From: Actinomycetes bacterium
GTDB taxonomy: Bacteria > Actinomycetota > Acidimicrobiia > Acidimicrobiales > RAAP-2
Length of the DNA stretch: 64,000 nucleotides
Direction: 5' to 3'
Assembly: GCA_021794655.1 (NCBI GenBank)
Contig: JAJYQJ010000112.1
Location: 37,999 to 101,998, forward strand
This document shows, piece by piece, positions 35,143 through 44,610 of this stretch. The translations under genes were made by a program, and so were the position numbers. The notes under the pieces are model-generated. The model saw nothing but the letters and a program-made list of their open reading frames with translations, did no database searches and had not been told where the DNA came from. Position 1 is the stretch's first letter, and every line of letters starts with the position of its first letter.

Positions 35143-36588
35143 TTGATCCTAACCCTTGACTTCGGGACGACGGCCACCAAAGTTGGCCTGTGGCGCAACG
35201 AGGGGTTGGTGGCACTCGCTCGTTCTGAGTTGCGCACCGTTCATCGACATCCCGGATGGGCAGAGCAAGATCCATCGAGCTGGTGGACCGCTCTTGTAAT
35301 CGCCTGTGCGGAGGTGAGGGCGAAGGCCCCGGAAGCGTTTCGCGAAGTGGAAGTAGTTGGTGCCACCGGGGCTCGCCAGAGCTTTGCGTTGGCGACCGGT
35401 TCGGGTGAGACACTTGGACCCGCAGTACTTTGGTCAGACTGCCGGGCCGGATCAGAGGTCGAACCAGTTGCGCGCCGAGCCGGTGGTCTGACACGAGTTC
35501 GAGTGAAAACTGGAGTTCCGTTGGACGCTAGCTCCGTTGCGGCGAAGTTGATGTGGCTGGAGGAGAATGAGCCTTCGAGAATTTCGGCGAGTGACTGGTT
35601 GTTGTCACCGCGAGACCTGATGGTCTGGCGCCTGACCGGCGAGGTGGCAACCGACGCGACGATGGCTACCAGATCAGGGCTTTATGATGAAAGTGGAGAG
35701 CCTGTAGAAGAGCTTGTGGGGCGCGAGCTTGAGCTACTCGCGCCGCTTTTCCCGTCGGACGAGGTGGTTGGTCGACTCCGTGCTGTACCGGCAGCCGAGT
35801 TGGGCCTTCGCCCGGGCACCCCGGTAGCGATTGGAGCCGGTGATCGAGCGTGTGAGGTACTGGGCAGCGGCGCAACGCCTGATGCACCGATGATCAGCTG
35901 GGGAACAACAGCGAATATCTCTATGCCGGCAGCGAGACGTCGGGATCTTTTGGACACTGGAGCAGTACTTTCGCGAGGAGCGCTTCAAGGATGGCTGGTG
36001 GAGGCGGGTGTATCGTCGGCAGGGTCGTTTATGAATTGGCTGGAGCGGATAAGCAACTCGAGCGTGAGTTCGCTAGTCGAGATGGCAAAGCTGAGCCCTC
36101 CCGGCGCCCGTGGGGTAGTCGCGGTGCCGTGGCTCGACGGAGCCCGGTCTCCATGGTGGCGAGGCGACGCACGCGCCGGCTTTGTCGGTCTATCCTCGGC
36201 GCACGGTCTTGGTGATCTTGCGAGGGCCGCTATCGAGTCGATTGCCCTCGACATAGCGGCGTGCCTGGAAGTTATGGGAGGTTCGACAGATGGGGGTCCG
36301 CCGGTGCGTACGATGAACCTTTGTGGCGCTGGATCTGCAAACTCGTTGTGGAGAGACGTCTTGAGTGCTGTTACTCAGCTGCCCGCAGTAACGCGAGCGT
36401 CTGGTGAGGCAGCGTCAGCTGGTGCTGCGATGCTAGCGTCTCGATCCGTCGGAATGAATCTATCGATCGACGAATTGAATCCGATAAAGTCCGAGACTGT
36501 TCCAGAGGATCAGTCCATAGATAGCTACAAGGGTATCTGTGAGCGCTCGCGCTTAATAAGCCAGACGCTCCTCAATCTTTCGTTCTGA
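35143..36588 (+). CDS. FGGY family carbohydrate kinase (xylulokinase-like)
   Basis: Phosphorylates a sugar or polyol with ATP. Actin-like fold: N-terminal phosphate-1 motif LTLDFGTTATKVGLW, catalytic Asp in IGAGDRACEVLGSG, and the C-terminal adenosine region NLCGAGSANSLWRDVLS. 481 residues, family norm. TTG 35143 is the natural start, since the beta-strand begins immediately after it and no ATG is nearby. About 180 bases separate it from the dehydrogenase. The sugar specificity of FGGY kinases cannot be read from sequence alone. Confidence 0.9.
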   Translation: MILTLDFGTTATKVGLWRNEGLVALARSELRTVHRHPGWAEQDPSSWWTALVIACAEVRAKAPEAFREVEVVGATGARQSFALATGSGETLGPAVLWSDCRAGSEVEPVARRAGGLTRVRVKTGVPLDASSVAAKLMWLEENEPSRISASDWLLSPRDLMVWRLTGEVATDATMATRSGLYDESGEPVEELVGRELELLAPLFPSDEVVGRLRAVPAAELGLRPGTPVAIGAGDRACEVLGSGATPDAPMISWGTTANISMPAARRRDLLDTGAVLSRGALQGWLVEAGVSSAGSFMNWLERISNSSVSSLVEMAKLSPPGARGVVAVPWLDGARSPWWRGDARAGFVGLSSAHGLGDLARAAIESIALDIAACLEVMGGSTDGGPPVRTMNLCGAGSANSLWRDVLSAVTQLPAVTRASGEAASAGAAMLASRSVGMNLSIDELNPIKSETVPEDQSIDSYKGICERSRLISQTLLNLSF

Positions 36589-36637
36589 AGGTGGACTATG
36601 CCGGTGGTCGCAGTTGGAGGAGAGGAGCGCTGTATCA

Positions 36638-37903
36638 GTGAGGCTCACGCTGGCCTATGGTAGGGAAGGGTTGGAGGTAGAGGTTCCAGACGACGCTGAA
36701 GTCGTTCTTCCAAGAGATCGGGATCCAGTCGGGCGCCCACGGGAAATGGTGCTCGACGCTGTTCGCAACCCGCACTCGGGTCCTCGATTAGCCGAGTTGG
36801 TTCGTGCAGGCCAACACGTGGTCGTCGTGTTTCCTGACATTACGCGGCCGATGCCGAACCAAATTGTCTTGCCACCGATCCTCGAGGAACTCTCCAGGTT
36901 GGGAGCGGGTCCTGATGAGGTGGAACTGCTGTGTGCCACAGGACTTCACCGTGCTGCTACGGACGAGGAGTTACTTGATTTAACTGGTCCCGAGATATTT
37001 GGCGCGTACCGTATCCACCAGCATGTTGCAGATAGTTCAGATCACAAACTTGTGGGTGATGTGGACGGTTTCCCGGTTTATCTCGACTCTCGCTACGTGG
37101 ATGCCGACGTGAGGATATGCACGGGATTCGTGGAGCCGCATTTCTTTGCGGGCTATAGCGGGGGGCTGAAAGCGGTATGTCCCGGACTTGCTTTAACCGA
37201 GACGATTCTCGAAGCACACAGCACGTCAAGGGTTCGCGACAAGAGGGCAACTTGGAAGCAGCTGGACGGCAACCCGGTCCACGAGTTCATCCGATCCGCC
37301 GCGACGCTGTTAGCCCCTGATCTACTCGTAGACGTCACCATTAACCGCAGGCACGAGGTCACCGCCGTATTCGCAGGTTGCTATCCGGAGTCTTACTTGG
37401 AAGCGTGTGCGTTTGTCGACGAGTCTGTAACCTGCCAAGTTCCGGGTCGCTTCGACGTCGTCGTTTCAACCAACGGTGGCTATCCGCTGGATAGGAATCT
37501 TTACCAGGCGGTAAAGGGCATGGCTGCGGCCGAGCAGGTTGTCGCAGACGGCGGGATCATCATCGTCGCTGCAGAGTGCCGGGACGGAGTCCCCTCAAAC
37601 AGCGCATTTGGCGAACTCGTTGCCGGGCGGCGCAAGCCCAAAGGGGAAGTTTGTGGAATCGATCGCACGACGCGTGAATCATGGCAGGTTGAGGTGTTGA
37701 ACAGGATACTTAGGCGAGCGGAGGTCTGGTTGTACTCGGGAGGCCTCACGGACGCCGAGATCCATGGATCGGGGCTGCATCCAGTCGGTGACGTTTCGAC
37801 GGCCGTCGTCGGTGCTTTGAAGAAGAAGGGGCCTGACTCCACAGTGTGCGTCCTGCCTGAAGGCCCCTTTTGTGTCGCAGAGCCAGCTCCGGTGAGCCTC
37901 TAG
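36638..37903 (+). CDS. LarA family nickel-dependent racemase/epimerase
   Basis: Homologue of lactate racemase LarA, which uses a nickel-pincer nucleotide to racemise 2-hydroxyacids by hydride transfer. All known catalytic positions are present at the right spacing: Asp67 and Arg70 in DITRP, His104 in ATGLHR, His168 and Lys178 in EPHFFAGYSGGLK (ten apart, as in LarA), and His194 sixteen residues later. It should therefore load the cofactor. No larB, larC or larE is in the window, so cofactor synthesis must be encoded elsewhere. GTG 36638 follows GGAGGAGAGGAG. In a sugar island a 2-epimerase of an aldonate is a plausible role. Confidence 0.88.
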   Translation: MRLTLAYGREGLEVEVPDDAEVVLPRDRDPVGRPREMVLDAVRNPHSGPRLAELVRAGQHVVVVFPDITRPMPNQIVLPPILEELSRLGAGPDEVELLCATGLHRAATDEELLDLTGPEIFGAYRIHQHVADSSDHKLVGDVDGFPVYLDSRYVDADVRICTGFVEPHFFAGYSGGLKAVCPGLALTETILEAHSTSRVRDKRATWKQLDGNPVHEFIRSAATLLAPDLLVDVTINRRHEVTAVFAGCYPESYLEACAFVDESVTCQVPGRFDVVVSTNGGYPLDRNLYQAVKGMAAAEQVVADGGIIIVAAECRDGVPSNSAFGELVAGRRKPKGEVCGIDRTTRESWQVEVLNRILRRAEVWLYSGGLTDAEIHGSGLHPVGDVSTAVVGALKKKGPDSTVCVLPEGPFCVAEPAPVSL

Positions 37904-37952
37904 TTGGCCGATCCCTGTCGGAGGCGTATCGAGAATGTAGGGTTGCGTTGCG

Positions 37953-40145
37953 ATGGCTGATCTGGAGCTGTTTGATTTCACGGTCCCCGACGAGCTGCTT
38001 AGAGAAGCGGTCAGTCATCACCGCGACAAAGAAGCCGTCGCCGACGTGACGATGATGCCAGGAACCGGCGAGGGCAAGGTTCCATCGCTCGTTGGAGTCT
38101 TGCGCAAAGCGGGATATGCACCGCTTGTCCTCATGACGCTCGCCGCATGGGTGCCGGGTACGTTTGGTTACGGGATCGGCGTGTTCGGTCCCAACATCGA
38201 GCGATCGTTTCACATCCAAGATGCTGCTCTCGGCGCCGTTACGTTCGTCGTCTCGATCGCCCAGCTCGGGTGGGCGGTCCCGCTTGCCGTGTGGGCTGAC
38301 CGAGGCAGCCGCAAGCTGGTGACGGGGGTCACGCTCTTGGTATTTGGTGTTCTCGCGCCGTTGATGGCTATCTCGACGAACGTCTGGATGTTCGCGTTCT
38401 TGTATCTGGCCGCGTCGGTCGGTTATGGGACCAACAACACAGTTCAGAACTCTTATCTATCCGACGCGTATCCTACGGAAGCCAGAGGGCGGGTGTTTAG
38501 TTGGCATAACTTGTCGGATCCGATCGCGGGGACCGTGGGGCTCTTGGCGATGACCACTATTGCGTCGTTGACGGGGAGCTGGCGGTGGTCGTTACTGCTT
38601 GGGCTGATCGGAATACCCATTGGCCTGGTCGTCTTTCGTCTCCGCGAGCCGGCGAAGGGGGAGAATGAGTCCAACCATATTCTAAAGGCCGCCGGTATGG
38701 ACACAGCCAGTCAGCAGGGTGCAGGACCGCGCGTACTGCTTGGATCTGCGGTCTTACGGTTGCTTCGTATCAGATCTTTGTACTATCAGATGGTCGCAGT
38801 CGCGATACTCGGATTCGCCGGCACAGGGGTTCCGTTGTTTGGATCGCTTTACTACCAACGAGTATGGCATCAAGGAACAGGTCACCGCGGCGATATCTAC
38901 GCGATCATAAACATCGCAGGTTTCCTCGGTCTTCCTGTTGCCTACCTCGTCGGGGACCGGCTCTTCCGTCGAGCCCCGCAAAGACCGTTGGTATTGGCAG
39001 CAGGTTGCATATCTCTTTACGGATTGCTTTTCTCCATCTCGCTGTACATGCCCAACCTCTGGATGGTTGTAGCGCTGCAGTTCCTCGCACAAGCGGCAAT
39101 TGCGCCTCTTTCAATATCTATATTCCAGACACTTGCCGCTACAGCTCCGCCTGAGATGCGCTCAATTTGCTTCGCGATGTTTGGGATCTACGCAGCGGTG
39201 TTCGGCGGGTTCGCGGGAGCTGTCGTTCTGGGCGCAATCAGCGACGTGCGTGGTGTAACTTTTGCGCTGACGTTAATTGGACCAGTTTGCGTCATTGGAG
39301 GAGTGCTCCTGGCCGTTGGATCACGTTATGTCAGGCGGGACATCACCTTGGTTATAGAAGACGTTCTCGAGCGCTATGCGGAGGGAAAACGTCGGCAGTC
39401 AGGCGGAGATATTCCAGCTCTTCAAGTGCATAATCTGGACTTCTACTACGGAACCAACCAAGTCCTCTTCGACGTGAACTTCGAAGTACGAGAGGGTGAC
39501 ATAGTGGCCCTCCTCGGGACCAACGGTGCTGGAAAGTCGACTCTCTTGAGGGCAGTCTCGGGTTTGGAGCATCCACATCGAGGAGTGATAAGGCTCTTTG
39601 GCACGAACAGCACCTACCTCGAGGCAGAGCAGGTCATCACTCAAGGCGTCGCACTTCTGCTTGGTGGCAAGATGACCTTTCCGGGGCTGAGCGTCAAAGA
39701 TAACCTGCGGGTTGGGGAGTACTCGTTTCGACGGGACTCTCACCGGGCAAGAGTGGCGTTCAACGAGGCAGTAGAGATGTTCCCCGAGCTCGCTTCCCGG
39801 CTAGATCAGCCAGCTGGGACCCTGTCGGGTGGAGAACAACAGATGCTCGCCTTGGCCAGGGTCATGATGACTACGCCTCGGCTCTTGATGATCGACGAAC
39901 TCGCGTTGGGCCTCGCACCGATGGCCGTTGATCGATTGATGGAGATCGTAGGGCGCGTTAACTCGGCTGGAACGACCGTTATCTTGGTCGAGCAGAGCGT
40001 GAATCGTGCATTAGCGTTGGCACGGCGATCGATTTTCTTAGAGCGCGGAGAGATAAAGTTCGACGGTCCAACCGCTGAGCTGATCGAACGCGACGATCTA
40101 TTGCGTCCTGTGTTTCTTACACCATCGGTTGCGGCAGAAGGGTAA
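37953..40145 (+). CDS. MFS permease fused to a LivF-type ABC ATPase
   Basis: 730 residues, two unrelated transport modules in one chain. Residues about 55-460 form a 12-helix major facilitator unit, with the loop-2/3 motif as WADRGSRKLV and a central loop near 235-270. Residues about 486-730 are an ABC nucleotide-binding domain of the LivF type: Walker A GTNGAGKST (near 521), Q-loop region GKMTFPGLSV, signature LSGGEQQMLALAR, Walker B LLMIDELALGLAP and a His-loop replaced by VEQS. The frame is continuous. Downstream LivH-LivM fusion and LivG lack a separate LivF, so this domain probably supplies the second ATPase, tethered to an MFS carrier. Confidence 0.9.
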   Translation: MADLELFDFTVPDELLREAVSHHRDKEAVADVTMMPGTGEGKVPSLVGVLRKAGYAPLVLMTLAAWVPGTFGYGIGVFGPNIERSFHIQDAALGAVTFVVSIAQLGWAVPLAVWADRGSRKLVTGVTLLVFGVLAPLMAISTNVWMFAFLYLAASVGYGTNNTVQNSYLSDAYPTEARGRVFSWHNLSDPIAGTVGLLAMTTIASLTGSWRWSLLLGLIGIPIGLVVFRLREPAKGENESNHILKAAGMDTASQQGAGPRVLLGSAVLRLLRIRSLYYQMVAVAILGFAGTGVPLFGSLYYQRVWHQGTGHRGDIYAIINIAGFLGLPVAYLVGDRLFRRAPQRPLVLAAGCISLYGLLFSISLYMPNLWMVVALQFLAQAAIAPLSISIFQTLAATAPPEMRSICFAMFGIYAAVFGGFAGAVVLGAISDVRGVTFALTLIGPVCVIGGVLLAVGSRYVRRDITLVIEDVLERYAEGKRRQSGGDIPALQVHNLDFYYGTNQVLFDVNFEVREGDIVALLGTNGAGKSTLLRAVSGLEHPHRGVIRLFGTNSTYLEAEQVITQGVALLLGGKMTFPGLSVKDNLRVGEYSFRRDSHRARVAFNEAVEMFPELASRLDQPAGTLSGGEQQMLALARVMMTTPRLLMIDELALGLAPMAVDRLMEIVGRVNSAGTTVILVEQSVNRALALARRSIFLERGEIKFDGPTAELIERDDLLRPVFLTPSVAAEG

Positions 40146-40150
40146 CGCTG

Positions 40151-42190
40151 ATGTCGATACCTAGTTTCGTTCTCGTTCAAGGCGTTATCGTCGGGCTCGG
40201 CTATGGACTTCTCGCACTGGGTCTAGTCCTTATCTACCGGACCAACCGGGTTCTTAACTTCGCACAAGGACAGCTCGGGGTTGTGGCCGCGGTGTTCATG
40301 GTGAAGTGCTACTACGACTTCGGATTTAACTACTGGTTCGCTCTCCTTCTGGCCCTTGGGTCGTCTGCCGTCGTCGGAGGGCTGAGCGAGTTGGTTCTGC
40401 GTAGGATCTTCAACCGACCACGAGTCTTAGTCATGGTTGCTACGATCGGTCTGAGCCAAGTCCTTCTCGTCTTAACGGCGCTCCCGTTCGTTCGCCCCAA
40501 AGATCTGTTCCGCCCGTTCCCGGTCCCGTTCCACCTGTCCTTTACTATTGGCACTTTCGTATTCACCTCTGGCGAAGTGCTCACCCTAATCGTCGCGCCT
40601 CTAGTTGCAGGCGCGGTTGCGCTGTTTGTTCGCTTTTCTCCATGGGGACTAGCGATGAGAGCGATGTCTGACAACGCGGACTCGGCACGTTTGTCTGGCG
40701 TGTGGGTGAAGCGGACGTCTACGGTCGCGTGGGTAGTTGCAGGGGTACTGTCGGCTTTTACGGCGATACTTGCATCTCCTGGGCAGACAAGTGCACTAAC
40801 CCAAGTGCTGAGTCCAGACTTGCTCATGTTCTCGCTGATCGCAGCGTTAGTTGGGGCGATGGTTAGCCTGACTGCTGCGTTTATCGCAGGCGTAGCGACC
40901 GGCGTGGTGCTCGAGGTTCTCGACTGGAATATCCATAGCACAGCCCAAGTGGACTTGATCATGTTTGCGCTATTGATGGTTCTACTCTTTGTGAGGGTAA
41001 GTGCGTTACAACGAAGTTCGCGAGGAGAAGATCGTTCTACATGGCTTTTGGGCTCCTTGGCCCGCAGGGTTGGTACTGACCCGCAACGAAGGAAAGTGGG
41101 TGCGACCGGGTTGGTCGCCGTTGTCATCGGCGCTGCTGTTTTACCGTGGATATTGAGCACAGGGCAGTCGTTCCTCTTCTCGCAGGTGTGCATCTATGGA
41201 GTGGTAGCCCTATCCCTGACGGTCTTGACGGGATGGGCGGGCCAGGTCTCGCTCGGTCAGTTCGGGCTCGTCGCGGTGGGAGCAATTATGGCGGCACACC
41301 TTGGTTCGAGTGTTCCCCTGGTCCTGCTCATGCCCTTCGCCGGGGCCGTGACTGGAGCGGTAGCCATAATTATCGGGCTTCCCGCTCTGAGAGTTAAAGG
41401 GCTCTATCTGGCGGTGATAACTCTTGGGTTTGCGCTTTGGATCATGGACGGCGCAGTTCTCAACACTCCATGCTGGAGTGTTCCAATTATTGATAAGCGT
41501 CTTTGCACGGGGCTTCCCAACCCTCAGTCGACCCTGCTACCTTCTCCTAGTTTTTTCGGCCTCAACTTGAGTTCTGAACGGTCTTTCGCCTGGTTCTCCC
41601 TCGGAGTCCTTGTCCTATCCGCTCTGATGGTGAGGCTCTGGCGGGACAGAGGGGTCGCTCGCAGGCTTGTCTCGGTGAGGGACAACGAGACAGGAGCAGC
41701 TGCGATTGGGATCCCAATAGTGCGCACGAAGCTCTTGGCGTTTGGGCTATCGGGATTCATGGCGGGGTATGCGGGCGTGTGCCTCGCTTTTGCGACGGGA
41801 AGGATAAGTAGCTCGACGTTTAGCCCGTCGGTTTCGATCTTGGTTATATCAATGGCCGTGATAGGTGGGTTGGGTTCGGTCTCTGGGGCTGTATTGGGAG
41901 CCCTGTACCTTGTAGGGCTGCCCGCCACATTTGGCACGACGCCAACTACCCAGTTCTTGACCAGTGGAGTGGGACTGATGGCGTTTATCCTTTACCTTCC
42001 AGGTGGACTTGCAGAGTTGATGCACCGTTTCGGGGATCTAGTGGACTCTGGTATAACGCGGATAAGGACCACAAGTGCATCTAGGGAAGAACCCGGGCGC
42101 ACTAGTGATCAAGGGGGTCCCAAGAGTGCAGTTCCTCGAGGCAGTCGGTTGAGCGGCCTCCTCGCCCGAGAGGAGTCCTCGGGTGCCTGA
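40151..42190 (+). CDS. Fused LivH-LivM type ABC permease
   Basis: 679-residue membrane protein joining both permeases of a branched-chain-amino-acid (HAAT) type importer. The LivH half (about 1-290) begins VQGVIVGLGYGLLALGLVLIYRTNRVLNFAQG, shown here as its key signature RTNRVLNFAQG. The LivM half (from about 315) has LTGWAGQVSLGQFGLVAVGA and GLPALRVKGLYLAVITLGFA, the LivM EAA-like region. An Arg/Lys-rich linker (RRVGTDPQRRK) joins them. The gene starts 5 bases after the MFS-ATPase gene and overlaps livG by 8 bases. HAAT systems carry amino acids, amides, urea and other small compounds. Confidence 0.92.
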   Translation: MSIPSFVLVQGVIVGLGYGLLALGLVLIYRTNRVLNFAQGQLGVVAAVFMVKCYYDFGFNYWFALLLALGSSAVVGGLSELVLRRIFNRPRVLVMVATIGLSQVLLVLTALPFVRPKDLFRPFPVPFHLSFTIGTFVFTSGEVLTLIVAPLVAGAVALFVRFSPWGLAMRAMSDNADSARLSGVWVKRTSTVAWVVAGVLSAFTAILASPGQTSALTQVLSPDLLMFSLIAALVGAMVSLTAAFIAGVATGVVLEVLDWNIHSTAQVDLIMFALLMVLLFVRVSALQRSSRGEDRSTWLLGSLARRVGTDPQRRKVGATGLVAVVIGAAVLPWILSTGQSFLFSQVCIYGVVALSLTVLTGWAGQVSLGQFGLVAVGAIMAAHLGSSVPLVLLMPFAGAVTGAVAIIIGLPALRVKGLYLAVITLGFALWIMDGAVLNTPCWSVPIIDKRLCTGLPNPQSTLLPSPSFFGLNLSSERSFAWFSLGVLVLSALMVRLWRDRGVARRLVSVRDNETGAAAIGIPIVRTKLLAFGLSGFMAGYAGVCLAFATGRISSSTFSPSVSILVISMAVIGGLGSVSGAVLGALYLVGLPATFGTTPTTQFLTSGVGLMAFILYLPGGLAELMHRFGDLVDSGITRIRTTSASREEPGRTSDQGGPKSAVPRGSRLSGLLAREESSGA

Positions 42191-43055
42191 GGTATCCAGT
42201 CGGAGCGAGTCCGAGGAACGTTTCTCTGGGCCGGCTCTGTTGGAAGTATCGGGTTTAGTGGTCGACTTCGGTGGTGTCCAGGCGCTCGACGACGTCGCAC
42301 TCAAAGCGGATCCAGGCTCCATAGTTGGAGTCATCGGTCCCAATGGGTCTGGAAAGACAACTCTGTTGAACGTTATTTCAGGCATTGTGAAGCCTACTGG
42401 CGGGTCTGTTCGCGTAGGTGGCGAAGAGCTGGTGGACTTCCTCCCAGAAGAAAGGAGAGATGTTGGAGTCGTGAGATCGTTCCAGGACTGCCTGCTATTT
42501 CCCGATCTATCCGTCGAGGACACACTGCTATTGACCAAAGACGCAAAGAAGTCAACCAGTGTCACTTCCACGACCCTTCAGGCGCCTTGGGCCAGGCGAT
42601 CAGAGAGGGAGAAACGTGAAGCCGTCGATCGGGTCATAACCGTATTTGGACTGGACCGGTTTCGCAACCACCCTACGTCACATCTGTCGACGGGAACGCG
42701 ACGGGTAGTTGACCTGGCCTCGATCGCTCTCGCTGATCCGAGGCTACTGTTGTTGGATGAGCCAACCGCTGGAATCGCGCAGCGTGAGGCGGAGGCGTTC
42801 ATGCCTCTCATACGACGGCTTCATGAAGCAGCTGATACGACTATCTTGATCGTGGAGCACGATGTTCCCTTGGTGTTTGGGTTATGTTCAAAGGTGGTGG
42901 TCATGGAGGCTGGACGTGTTGTGGCCTCGGGGTCACCGGACGAAGTGAAACGCGATCCACGCGCTCTGGCCGCGTACTTGGGAGCAAGCGATGAAGCGTT
43001 GGCGGTATCGGGGCCGGCGAGTGACACCTCGATCAATCGTTCGGGCCGGGATTGA
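42183..43055 (+). CDS. LivG-type ABC transporter ATPase
   Basis: 290-residue nucleotide-binding protein of the HAAT importer. Walker A GPNGSGKTT, Q-loop VRSFQDCLLF, Walker B LLLLDEPTAG and His-switch IVEHDVP are normal. The ABC signature is unusual: LSTGTRR in place of LSGGQ. The LivG-type helical insertion is present (SVTSTTLQAPWARRSEREKRE). It would dimerise with the LivF domain fused to the MFS protein. Overlaps the permease gene by 8 bases and precedes the binding-protein gene by 6. Confidence 0.92.
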   Translation: MPEVSSRSESEERFSGPALLEVSGLVVDFGGVQALDDVALKADPGSIVGVIGPNGSGKTTLLNVISGIVKPTGGSVRVGGEELVDFLPEERRDVGVVRSFQDCLLFPDLSVEDTLLLTKDAKKSTSVTSTTLQAPWARRSEREKREAVDRVITVFGLDRFRNHPTSHLSTGTRRVVDLASIALADPRLLLLDEPTAGIAQREAEAFMPLIRRLHEAADTTILIVEHDVPLVFGLCSKVVVMEAGRVVASGSPDEVKRDPRALAAYLGASDEALAVSGPASDTSINRSGRD

Positions 43056-43061
43056 GCAGAC

Positions 43062-44609
43062 ATGGCGAGTCAAGCCGAAGCGAGATCCAGAGGTAGTGTC
43101 AAGTTCCTCGACGTAGTGTTTCGCCCTCTCAAGAGATTTTCTAGACGATCGACGTGGACGAAGATCCGGACCCTTGGAGTCATCCTGGCGATCGTGGGTG
43201 GGACGCTCGTATATGTTGTCGTGTCACCGAGTGGATCAGGAACGTCGACTAACGCGAACGCCGGTCTATATGCCGGGTCGGCATCCGACGGATTCACGCC
43301 GGTGACCGACGCGAGTACGAGCACGCGAGGTCTAACGCGGCACTCGATAAACGTGGTCTTTCCGGTGGTCTCGCTCCAGGCGCTAGCCGCTGAGGAAGGC
43401 TTTGCCGGAGATATTGAGTTCACTCAACAAAGCGAGGCGATCTATACCTTTGTTAACCAGATCAACGCAACTGGAGGGATTAACGGCAGGAAGATAGATC
43501 CCATTGTTGTCAACTTTGATCCGACGAACTCGGCGGGCATGCGCGCGCTGTGTAAGACGTGGACCGAAGGTAGTCCCGCCGCGTTTGCCGTGATCGACGG
43601 CGTCGGTGCGTGGCAGGGATCAAATGAGCTCTGCATCACCCAGGAGGGCCATACACCGTTCATTGGGCAATGGAGTACAGTCACCAACTGGACGAGGCTC
43701 GGTTCGCCGTATCTTTGGTGGACCTCGCCGGACCAGGCTGTGATCCTCTCGACGGTCGTTCATTGGGGTCTCAGCTCAGGTCTTATAGCGCGTAACAAGT
43801 TGGTCGGCATAATTGCAGGGAATCGCACTAGTGATCAGCTGGCACTCAACCAATACCTCCTGCCCGATCTAAAGCGGGCGGGAATAAAGCCAGTGGTGGA
43901 GACCATCGCTGCCAATCCGTCGCAGAGTGCCACGACTGGTGCGCAGGCTCCCCTTGTGATCCAGAGTTTGCGATCAGCGGGAGTCCAATCCGTGATTCCA
44001 CTAATCCCCTTCAACGTGTTTTTCCCGTTACTCCAGGCGGAGACGCAGCAGAACTACTTTCCAAAGTTGCTCCTTTCCGACTACGAGTCATCTATCCAGG
44101 TTGCACTCGGTCTAATTCCAATCCCCTACGAGAAAGCGCTCAACGGCCAAGAAGGCGTCACCACTATGACCCTTGGTGGGGTCGACGATCCACGGCCACA
44201 GAGAGACGGTGGTTACGATCCAGGTGTCAGAAAGTGTTGGACGATATGGCATCGAGCTCATCCCAAGACCCCTCCGGGTCAGACCTCCCCCTACATCGAA
44301 GCACAAGGTCCGATCGTCGGTTGGTGCCAGGCGATCTACCTATTTGCCGCTGCGGCCAAGGCGGCAGGCCCGGACCTTAACAGGCGGTCGTTCGTAGAGG
44401 CGATGGCAGGCATTCGCAACTTTGCCGGCACTTACTCTCCAACGTTGAGCTACTCTCCACACAAATTCTACGGTCCAACTGAGTACCGGGTTGTAAGGCT
44501 TCACAACAACAACCCGCGTCACAACGCATGCAAACTGACCTACGACGGTATTGCCCAAGGTACGTGTTGGCAGGTGATACAGGGATGGCGACCGCTGAAA
44601 TCGGGTTGA
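43062..44609 (+). CDS. Periplasmic-binding-protein-like ABC substrate-binding protein, signal-anchored
   Basis: 515-residue Peripla_BP_6-like receptor for the importer. A long basic N-terminus is followed by one hydrophobic helix (residues about 38-55, ILAIVGGTLVYVVV) without a lipobox, so it is probably anchored by an uncleaved helix rather than lipidated. The receptor core includes INATGGINGRKIDPIVVNFD, typical of Leu/Ile/Val-binding-protein folds. Its ligand is unknown; the neighbouring sugar enzymes argue against a plain amino acid. It is 1 base from the hydrolase gene downstream. Confidence 0.88.
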   Translation: MASQAEARSRGSVKFLDVVFRPLKRFSRRSTWTKIRTLGVILAIVGGTLVYVVVSPSGSGTSTNANAGLYAGSASDGFTPVTDASTSTRGLTRHSINVVFPVVSLQALAAEEGFAGDIEFTQQSEAIYTFVNQINATGGINGRKIDPIVVNFDPTNSAGMRALCKTWTEGSPAAFAVIDGVGAWQGSNELCITQEGHTPFIGQWSTVTNWTRLGSPYLWWTSPDQAVILSTVVHWGLSSGLIARNKLVGIIAGNRTSDQLALNQYLLPDLKRAGIKPVVETIAANPSQSATTGAQAPLVIQSLRSAGVQSVIPLIPFNVFFPLLQAETQQNYFPKLLLSDYESSIQVALGLIPIPYEKALNGQEGVTTMTLGGVDDPRPQRDGGYDPGVRKCWTIWHRAHPKTPPGQTSPYIEAQGPIVGWCQAIYLFAAAAKAAGPDLNRRSFVEAMAGIRNFAGTYSPTLSYSPHKFYGPTEYRVVRLHNNNPRHNACKLTYDGIAQGTCWQVIQGWRPLKSG

Positions 44610-44610
44610 C

